Assembly (NCBI GenBank): GCA_036272935.1
Contig: DATAXP010000109.1
Location: 1 to 11,199, forward strand
Direction: 5' to 3'
Length of the DNA: 11,199 nt
Source: DATAXP01 sp036272935
GTDB taxonomy: Bacteria; Planctomycetota; Planctomycetia; Pirellulales; PNKZ01
Position numbers and translations under genes: made by a program. Below, piece by piece: positions 6,613 to 11,199 of the stretch. Positions within the stretch are counted from its first letter, which is position 1. The number at the start of each line of letters is the position of its first letter. A model generated the notes under the pieces. It saw only the letters and a program-made list of their open reading frames with translations, ran no database searches and was not told the DNA's origin.

Positions 6613-8049
6613 ATGATGGCCGTCCGGTTCCATCCGCAGCAGGCGATGAATATGGCTCAGCCAGAAAGGTACGACGACCTGGTGTTGGGCAGCGGGGCGG
6701 GGGGAAAGTTGCTGTCCTGGCAGTTGGCGAGGTCCGGCCGCCGCGTCGCGGTCATCGAGCGGCGCTGGATTGGCGGATCATGCCCGAATATCAACTGCCT
6801 TCCCAGCAAGAACGAAATCTGGAGCGCGAAGGTCGCCGACCTGCTGCATCATGCGGCACAGTTCGGGATCACGACGGGCTCCGTCGCGATCGACATGACC
6901 AAGGTGCGCCAGCGTAAGCGCGAGATGGTCGAGGGGCTGGTCGCGATGCACCTGGAACTGTACCGAAACAGCGGCGCCGAACTGCTCATGGGCGAAGGTC
7001 GCTTTGTCGCCCCAAAGACGCTCGAGGTGCGGCTGAATGACGGCGGCATGCGTACCCTGAACGCCGAACGGGTGTTCCTCAACCTCGGGACGCGAGCGAC
7101 GATTCCGCCGATTCCCGGCCTGGCCGATGCTAAGCCGATGACGAATATCGAACTGCTCGAGCTCGACCGAGTGCCCAGGCACCTGGTCGTGCTCGGCGGC
7201 GGCTACGTCGGCCTCGAGTTCGCGCAAGCGTACCGGCGGTTCGGAAGCCGCGTGACCGTAATCCAGCGCGGCCCCCAACTGCTTGAGCGCGAGGATCTCG
7301 ATGTCGCCGAAGCGATTCGAGAGCTACTCGGCAACGAAGGAATCGAGATCATCCTTTCGGCCGAACTGCTGAAGGCCGAAGGACAATCGGGAGCGAGTGT
7401 TCGCCTGGGTCTGCGAACTCCCGAAGGCGAGCGGCATGTCGAAGGCAGCGACATCCTCGTTGCTGCGGGCCGCACGCCAAATACCGCGGGGATCGGACTG
7501 GACAATGCCGGCGTCGAACTCGATGAGCGTAGCTACATCAAGGCAAATGACCGGCTGGAAACCAGCGCACGCGATGTCTGGGCGATCGGCGAGTGCAACG
7601 GCGGACCGCAATTCACGCATGTCTCGGAGCACGACTTCGCGATCATCCGCGACAATCTGGCCGGCGGAAATCGCACCACGCGAGACCGCCTCGTTCCGTA
7701 TTGCCTGTTTACCGATCCGCCGCTGGCACACGTCGGATTGAGCGAACGGGAAGCGGCGCGACAGGGAATCGCCGTGCGTGTCGCCAGGTTGCCAGCAAGC
7801 GCCGTGCTACGAACTCGCACCACCGGCGAGAATACCGGCTTCATGAAAGCGCTCGTGGAAGCGACTGGCGACCGCATCCTCGGCTTCACGATGATTGGCA
7901 CAGAGGCGGGCGAAGTGATGGCCGCAGCGCAAACCGCCATGCTCGGCGGATTGCCCTCTACGGTTTTCCGCGACGCCATTCTGACCCATCCGACGATGGC
8001 TGAAGGGCTGAGCGGCCTATTTGGCGCCGTGCCCGCGGTCGCGCACTGA
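6613..8049 (+). CDS. Pyridine nucleotide-disulfide oxidoreductase, mercuric reductase/lipoamide dehydrogenase-like
   Basis: 478-aa class I flavoprotein disulfide reductase. Seen: FAD-binding LGSGAGG (25-31); redox pair Cys57/Cys62 in GGSCPNINCLPSK (54-66); NAD(P)-binding LGGGYVGLEFAQAY (194-207); second FAD motif VWAIGECNG (322-330); C-terminal THPTMAEGL (458-466) with the His459/Glu464 pair of the dimer-interface active site. Compared with true MerA it lacks the N-terminal heavy-metal-associated domain and the C-terminal vicinal cysteines that bind mercury, so mercury reduction is unlikely; the usual database name would be 'mercuric reductase' or 'FAD-containing oxidoreductase'. The substrate could be a small disulfide or a non-disulfide acceptor. 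Start uncertain: ATG at 6613 or 6616 lacks a clear Shine-Dalgarno, and the ATG at 6646 or 6652 (MAQPERYDD) is nearer the conserved fold. Probably the second gene of a hydrolase-reductase operon. Confidence 0.9.
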   Translation: MMAVRFHPQQAMNMAQPERYDDLVLGSGAGGKLLSWQLARSGRRVAVIERRWIGGSCPNINCLPSKNEIWSAKVADLLHHAAQFGITTGSVAIDMTKVRQRKREMVEGLVAMHLELYRNSGAELLMGEGRFVAPKTLEVRLNDGGMRTLNAERVFLNLGTRATIPPIPGLADAKPMTNIELLELDRVPRHLVVLGGGYVGLEFAQAYRRFGSRVTVIQRGPQLLEREDLDVAEAIRELLGNEGIEIILSAELLKAEGQSGASVRLGLRTPEGERHVEGSDILVAAGRTPNTAGIGLDNAGVELDERSYIKANDRLETSARDVWAIGECNGGPQFTHVSEHDFAIIRDNLAGGNRTTRDRLVPYCLFTDPPLAHVGLSEREAARQGIAVRVARLPASAVLRTRTTGENTGFMKALVEATGDRILGFTMIGTEAGEVMAAAQTAMLGGLPSTVFRDAILTHPTMAEGLSGLFGAVPAVAH

Positions 8050-8255
8050 GTTGCAACTCCAGCAATGACGGTGCTTAGCCATCGCCGCAACGAGTCTGCG
8101 CGCTTATGGCTCAGTGCCTGGCAACGACAACCAACGAGGCGTCAATCTAACGGCATCGCAAGGCGCCGCACGACTGAGAACTTTCGATTTTCAGCCATCT
8201 AGCGTGTGCCATTTGCCACCCGTCGAGATGCAAGCAGCCCGAGATCCGTCACAGC

Positions 8256-8338
8256 CGGCGCCGATGCCGAGACATGCATCCAAAAGTAATGATGCCAAGC
8301 GCGACGATTTGATTTTCAAATCAGTCGGCGCCGATGCC
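8256..8338. repeat. Pair of 13-bp direct repeats CGGCGCCGATGCC
   Basis: CGGCGCCGATGCC occurs at 8256-8268 and 8326-8338, 70 nt apart, in the noncoding region before the barrel-protein gene. The bases between them include the AT-rich hairpin at 8306-8322. Exact 13-bp repetition in such a short region is unlikely by chance but could be a remnant of a small duplication. Confidence 0.45.
8306..8322. repeat. AT-rich perfect hairpin GATTTGA-TTT-TCAAATC
   Basis: A 7-bp perfect stem with a 3-nt loop, AT-rich in an otherwise GC-rich region. The symmetry could serve as a protein-binding operator; no adjacent promoter elements were recognised. Confidence 0.35.
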
Positions 8339-8389
8339 AACAAGGACCGCGGTCACCAAGCCGGTGCGCGGTGCATGAAATGAACTAAC

Positions 8390-8430
8390 GATCGACGGCC
8401 CTCACCAAGGACGAGCCGGGCCGTCCGATC
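8390..8430. repeat. GC-rich hairpin upstream of the barrel-protein gene
   Basis: GATCGACGGCCC (8390-8401) pairs with GGGCCGTCCGATC (8418-8430) with one bulged C and a 16-nt loop, giving 12 bp. It ends 77 nt before the ATG of the barrel protein and could lie in its leader RNA or act as a transcript end; no T-run follows. Confidence 0.4.
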
Positions 8431-8507
8431 GATCGCGACCTTGGCTCGCCAGAGGGCAAATTTCGGGGCAGTCAAACAATCTCAGCCAATGCAAGGAGGC
8501 AAGTGGC

Positions 8508-9713
8508 ATGAAGATCACTCTACGGAGTGCAGGCGGACTACTAGCCATTTCTCTGTTGCTGCACGGTGTGGCTCGCGCGCAAAACACTGCCACACGAAAC
8601 ACCGTGCCGCTCGATTCGAACTACGAAACGGCCGAGGCGGGCGTGGCACGCGACTATGTCGCCACCAGCTACGCGGCCGAGGCCCAACCCGGCCCCGCAG
8701 CATGCGACTGCGGCGGCCGCGGACTCTGCGACGCGTGCCAGTCGTGTAACGACTGCGACCGTTGCGGGCGCCGGCCCCTCTCGCGGCTGTTTGAACGCAG
8801 TTGCGATCTGCCCTGGGCCATGCCGTGCCCCGCGTTCGGCGGCTACGGCTACACGGGCGTCGATTCGTTCCGCGGCATCACCAACGGCACCCGGCCCGAC
8901 AACACCGGTGTGGTCAGCGCCGCGAACTTCGGCGGCAAGTTGATCGACGACTACGGCATCGGCTGGCAGCTCGGCGGTTCGTACGGTGTGTACGATTTCG
9001 CCGGCAAGCCCGCGCCCGATCCGCAGCCGGCCACAACGATGCAGCAAACGTTCCTGACGCTTGGCGTGTTCCGCCGCGCCGACGCCGATCATCGGCTCAG
9101 CGCCGGGCTGGTGCACGACTGGATGTTCACCAACAACTTCGGAGTGTTCGGCAACTCGCCCACGTTGTCGCAGTTCCGCGCCCAGGTAGCGTGGGCTGCC
9201 AGCGCCTGGAACCAGATCGGTGTTTGGGGAACGGTGCAAGATCGGACCACCTCACGCGCCACCGGCGCCATAGGCACGCCGATCACCTACCAGGCGATCG
9301 ATCAGGTGAACGTGTTCTGGGATCACCAGTACGGAGCCTACGGCACGACGAGCCGATTTTCGGTCGGCACACCGTTGGGCAACCGGCTCGATCAAACCGC
9401 CAACGGTTTTCCGGTCGGCGGCTTCGGCGGCACGCTGGGCCAGGTCATCCTGAGCACGAACTGGATGGCGCCGATCACGACCCGCATGTCGGGCTACATC
9501 AACGCCATGTACATGGCCCCCAGCGCCAGTGCCGGAACGACTGCCGGCGGCGCGGTGGCATCGGCCCAGGAATTCTGGAACATCTCGGTGGGGCTGGCCT
9601 TCTCGCCGCGCGGCAACCTGCGCAGCAAGACGATCGCCGGCCGCACCTATATGCCCTACCTGCCGGTGGCCAACAACAGCAGCTTCTTGGTCGACTCGAA
9701 CAAGACCGAGTAG
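8508..9713 (+). CDS. Secreted barrel-like protein with an N-terminal cysteine cluster, resembles planctomycete DUF6666
   Basis: 401 aa. An N-terminal signal peptide is clear (basic MKITLR, hydrophobic core LLAISLLLHGVA, likely cleavage after ARA at 22-24). After a linker comes a cysteine cluster at 66-86 with spacing C-x-C-x5-C-x2-C-x2-C-x2-C-x2-C, plus Cys99 and Cys107. From about 110 the sequence alternates Gly, aromatic and polar residues in short strand-like units (GYTGVDSFRGITNGTRPDN, GIGWQLGGSYGVYDFAG) and looks like an outer-membrane-type beta barrel; the VDSFRGITNG region is what recalls the planctomycete DUF6666 family. Biochemical role unknown; a surface or outer-membrane structural or pore protein is inference. 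The start is strongly supported by AAGGAGG (8493-8499) 8 nt upstream. Transcribed alone, it appears, since an intrinsic terminator lies 30 nt after the stop. Confidence 0.85.
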   Translation: MKITLRSAGGLLAISLLLHGVARAQNTATRNTVPLDSNYETAEAGVARDYVATSYAAEAQPGPAACDCGGRGLCDACQSCNDCDRCGRRPLSRLFERSCDLPWAMPCPAFGGYGYTGVDSFRGITNGTRPDNTGVVSAANFGGKLIDDYGIGWQLGGSYGVYDFAGKPAPDPQPATTMQQTFLTLGVFRRADADHRLSAGLVHDWMFTNNFGVFGNSPTLSQFRAQVAWAASAWNQIGVWGTVQDRTTSRATGAIGTPITYQAIDQVNVFWDHQYGAYGTTSRFSVGTPLGNRLDQTANGFPVGGFGGTLGQVILSTNWMAPITTRMSGYINAMYMAPSASAGTTAGGAVASAQEFWNISVGLAFSPRGNLRSKTIAGRTYMPYLPVANNSSFLVDSNKTE

Positions 9714-9742
9714 CAACCCGTTCGTCGTAGCTTCCTAGCTCG

Positions 9743-9791
9743 AACCGAGGAGCAAGCCCGCCACGCCCTTGCTCCTCGGTTTTTTGTTTTT
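9743..9791 (+). terminator. Strong intrinsic terminator after the barrel-protein gene
   Basis: AACCGAGGAGCAAG (9743-9756) pairs perfectly with CTTGCTCCTCGGTT (9768-9781) over 14 bp with an 11-nt loop, followed directly by TTTTTGTTTTT (9781-9791). This is a textbook Rho-independent terminator for plus-strand transcription, 30 nt beyond the stop codon. The minus-strand side lacks a matching T-run. Confidence 0.93.
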
Positions 9792-9868
9792 ACATGGCGC
9801 GATGCCAGCGGCTGACGAAGGTTTAATCCGCATGCTCCGCCGGTGCCTGTCGATAAATAGATATTGTG

Positions 9869-10438
9869 ATGGTTCCTTTTCGTTCGCGGCGAAGCTGTTG
9901 GACGCTGGTAGTGCTGGCGAGTGCCTGGTCGCTCGGCTCCGACCGAGCCGATGCGCAAGGCTTGCCGCCGCTGGTATTCGATCCCAACACCCCCGCGCCG
10001 GCGCCGCGCGACGTGCCACCCGACCAGCTTGTGCCGCCGCCGTTCGTGCCGGCACCTAACTCAATGGCGCCACCGGAAATGTCAGCCCCCGCGGCGATGC
10101 CTTACGCTGAGCTGCCCCCCGAGATTTCGCCGCACGCCGAGCGTTGGCGCTATCTGCAGTACAACGGCCTGTGGTGGTACTACCAGCCGGCGGGGCGCTG
10201 GATGTATTGGACCGAAGGGCACTGGGTGGAATGCCCAGCCACTCGGATCACGCGCCGCACCGTGCCCGCCGCTCGCCCGCCCGAGTACGCGATGCCACCG
10301 CAGCCGTCGCGGCCGTTTCGTCCCTTCCGAGCGAACGTCGGCGTCGGCTCACCGTACGGCGCGGCGTATTACGGACCCAACTGGGGACCGTATCCTTACG
10401 CACCGCCCGGCCCGTTCGGCTATTATCGCGGCTACTAG
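9869..10438 (+). CDS. Small secreted Pro/Trp/Tyr-rich protein of unknown function
   Basis: 189 aa from the ATG at 9869 (a GTG at 9866 would add one residue); no clear Shine-Dalgarno is visible. The N-terminus has a signal peptide: basic RSRR, hydrophobic TLVVLASAWSLG, probable cleavage after ADA (27-29). The mature protein has a proline/alanine-rich stretch (33-84), an aromatic segment WRYLQYNGLWWYYQPAGR followed by WMYWTEGHW (93-119), a basic-proline stretch, and a Gly/Tyr/Pro-rich tail ending FGYYRGY. The aromatic segment resembles a Trp/Tyr motif (NGxWWYW...xxWxYW) I recall from many planctomycete exported proteins of unknown function. The composition suggests a low-complexity envelope or surface protein; no catalytic motif is visible. 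It follows the terminator of the barrel gene and so needs its own promoter, for which I see no convincing elements. Confidence 0.75.
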   Translation: MVPFRSRRSCWTLVVLASAWSLGSDRADAQGLPPLVFDPNTPAPAPRDVPPDQLVPPPFVPAPNSMAPPEMSAPAAMPYAELPPEISPHAERWRYLQYNGLWWYYQPAGRWMYWTEGHWVECPATRITRRTVPAARPPEYAMPPQPSRPFRPFRANVGVGSPYGAAYYGPNWGPYPYAPPGPFGYYRGY

Positions 10439-10599
10439 ATGGCAGCGACGGCTGGTCTGGCCGAGCGGCCCACTTGATTGCATCGCCGGCCGCCTGCGAT
10501 ACCATGACCGGCGTCGCCAACGGGCGACCCACGTCGGCATCGAACGTGCATCGTGATCGGTCGATCTCCCGCGCCAGCCAATATCGGAGGCACACCACC

Positions 10600-11109
10600 A
10601 TGAGTGAAGCGAATCGTCGCGACTTCCTGATCTCGGCCGCGGCTGGCTTGGCAGCTTCGAACTTGGCGGCGGCTGTGCTGGCCGAGCAGGAAGACAGCCC
10701 CGATGGCCTGCCGAAGCGTCGCCTGGGCAAGACCGGCGATAAGGTATCGATCATCGCCCTCGGCGGCTGGCACATCGGCGCGATCGATCCCAAGCTGGCC
10801 ATCAGCCTGATGCACGAGGCAATCGACAACGGTCTGACGTTCTTCGACAACGCCTGGGACTATCACGACGGCGGCAGCGAGCGCGTGATGGGCGAAGCGC
10901 TGGCCACCGGCGGCCGGCGCGACAAGGTCTTTCTGATGACCAAGAATTGCAACCGCGATTACGCCGGCTCGATGAAGAACCTCGAAGACAGCCTCACGCG
11001 GCTCAAGACCGACCACCTCGACCTGTGGCAGTTCCACGAGATCAACTACGACAACGATCCCAGGGCAATCGCATCACAATGTGCGGGTTCTCCGGTCGCT
11101 AGCGTGTGA
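10600..11109 (+). pseudogene. Aldo/keto reductase with Tat signal, truncated after residue 154
   Basis: The start is firm: GGAGG (10586-10590) lies 9 nt before the ATG. The N-terminus has a twin-arginine export signal (NRRDFLISAAAGLAASNLAA, 5-24). The reductase domain begins KRRLGKTGDKVSIIALGGWH (39-58) and has the complete AKR tetrad: Asp83, Tyr88, Lys115 and His146 (in LWQFHE). Intact relatives run about 320-350 aa and continue past NYDNDP with the remaining barrel strands and the NADPH-binding helices. Here the sequence changes character after Pro154 (about 11062) and stops at 169 aa, so most of the cofactor-binding half is absent and the product is probably inactive. Causes may be an insertion, a rearrangement or a contig-end artefact. 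If intact, it would be an exported or periplasmic NADP-dependent carbonyl reductase, an uncommon location for this family but one I recall for planctomycete and acidobacterial members. Confidence 0.82.
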
Positions 11110-11197
11110 AGTCGAACGAATCGATAGTGAAACTACCTTGCCACTGAAGACGTCCGTGCAAACAATGGCCGCCCAAATTTCTCAATGGAGTCGAGGC
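11099..11197 (-). CDS. Possible C-terminal end of a minus-strand ORF entering from the right edge
   Basis: The minus strand is open from the window edge to a TAG at 11101-11099, giving 32 residues that end FTIDSFDFTR. The plus strand is also open here in one frame, so the signal is weak. If real, it would belong to the element or gene that replaced the end of the aldo/keto reductase. I do not recognise it. Confidence 0.15.
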   Translation of the reverse strand, partial: ASTPLRNLGGHCLHGRLQWQGSFTIDSFDFTR

Positions 11198-11199
11198 GG

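Larger units (their letters stand above)
8050..8507. other. 458-nt region without a convincing gene
   Basis: No frame here shows a recognisable protein. The longest one (8114-8383, 89 codons) has no ribosome binding site and a composition typical of antisense or noncoding DNA. The region holds a 13-bp direct repeat, an AT-rich hairpin and a GC-rich hairpin (listed separately), and ends in the ribosome binding site of the barrel protein. The promoter of that gene should lie here, but I see no convincing -35/-10 pair. Confidence 0.5.

Noticed and set aside
5574..6917. 447-codon plus-strand frame overlapping the hydrolase
   Set aside because: It is out of frame with the hydrolase, which has complete catalytic motifs; the translation is Arg/Ser-rich, as expected of an off-frame in GC-rich DNA.
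6613..8049. Assignment as true mercuric reductase MerA
   Set aside because: There is no N-terminal metal-binding domain and no C-terminal vicinal cysteine pair, and no mer regulator or transporter nearby.
8114..8383. 89-codon plus-strand ORF in the 458-nt gap
   Set aside because: It has no ribosome binding site, no domain, and covers the direct repeats and AT-rich hairpin; more likely noncoding.
10144..10599. In-frame upstream extension of the aldo/keto reductase
   Set aside because: It overlaps the secreted aromatic-rich protein in another frame; the ATG at 10600 has GGAGG and is followed by a Tat signal, which must be N-terminal.
1..11199. CRISPR array, tRNA/rRNA genes, integrase or complete insertion sequence
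   Set aside because: I saw no regularly spaced repeats, cloverleaf-type sequence or transposase/integrase motifs while reading both strands.

Overview
The window looks like chromosomal DNA of a high-GC planctomycete, probably close to Pirellulales. Three things suggest this: a multi-domain 'cytochrome B6'-labelled diheme protein of the kind common in planctomycetes, two secreted proteins resembling planctomycete-restricted families (a DUF6666-like barrel protein and a Pro/Trp/Tyr-rich protein), and a palindromic intergenic repeat whose accidental translations (VGQTFLSV, RQECLPH) I recall from planctomycete genomes. The assignment comes from family recognition by eye, not from a search.

Layout. 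Positions 1-1263 (+) hold the 3' part of a diheme cytochrome c / cytochrome c peroxidase-like gene, converging on a minus-strand pair. That pair reads from right to left: a three-domain flavoprotein (cyclic-nucleotide-binding-like, glutaredoxin-like, thioredoxin-reductase-like; 4608-2965), then an Enzyme I-type PEP-protein phosphotransferase (2946-1276), with an 18-nt gap. A divergent intergenic region (4609-4791) carries a TATAAT-type promoter candidate for the minus pair and a possible 19-codon leader ORF in front of a plus-strand short-chain dehydrogenase (4792-5544). A 216-nt gap with a strong imperfect palindrome follows. Next comes a two-gene plus-strand unit: a haloalkane-dehalogenase-like alpha/beta hydrolase (5761-6600) and a mercuric-reductase-like flavoprotein disulfide reductase (6613-8049).

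After a 458-nt gap containing short repeats and hairpins but no convincing gene lies a secreted, Cys-clustered, barrel-like protein (8508-9713), closed by a textbook intrinsic terminator (9743-9791). A small secreted Pro/Trp/Tyr-rich protein (9869-10438) and a Tat-type aldo/keto reductase (10600-11109) follow. The reductase keeps its catalytic tetrad but leaves the family sequence after residue 154 and stops at 169 aa; the last 140 bases therefore contain a breakpoint (insertion, rearrangement or assembly join).

Functionally the window is rich in redox enzymes (diheme cytochrome, two flavoprotein reductases, SDR, AKR), but only two operons are supported: the flavoprotein/Enzyme I pair and the hydrolase/reductase pair. 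I found no phage genes, CRISPR array, tRNA, rRNA or complete insertion sequence. The most unusual items are the three-domain flavoprotein that lacks the CxxC of true thioredoxin reductases and is paired with an orphan Enzyme I, the regular C-x2-C cysteine ladder in the secreted barrel protein, and the broken aldo/keto reductase.
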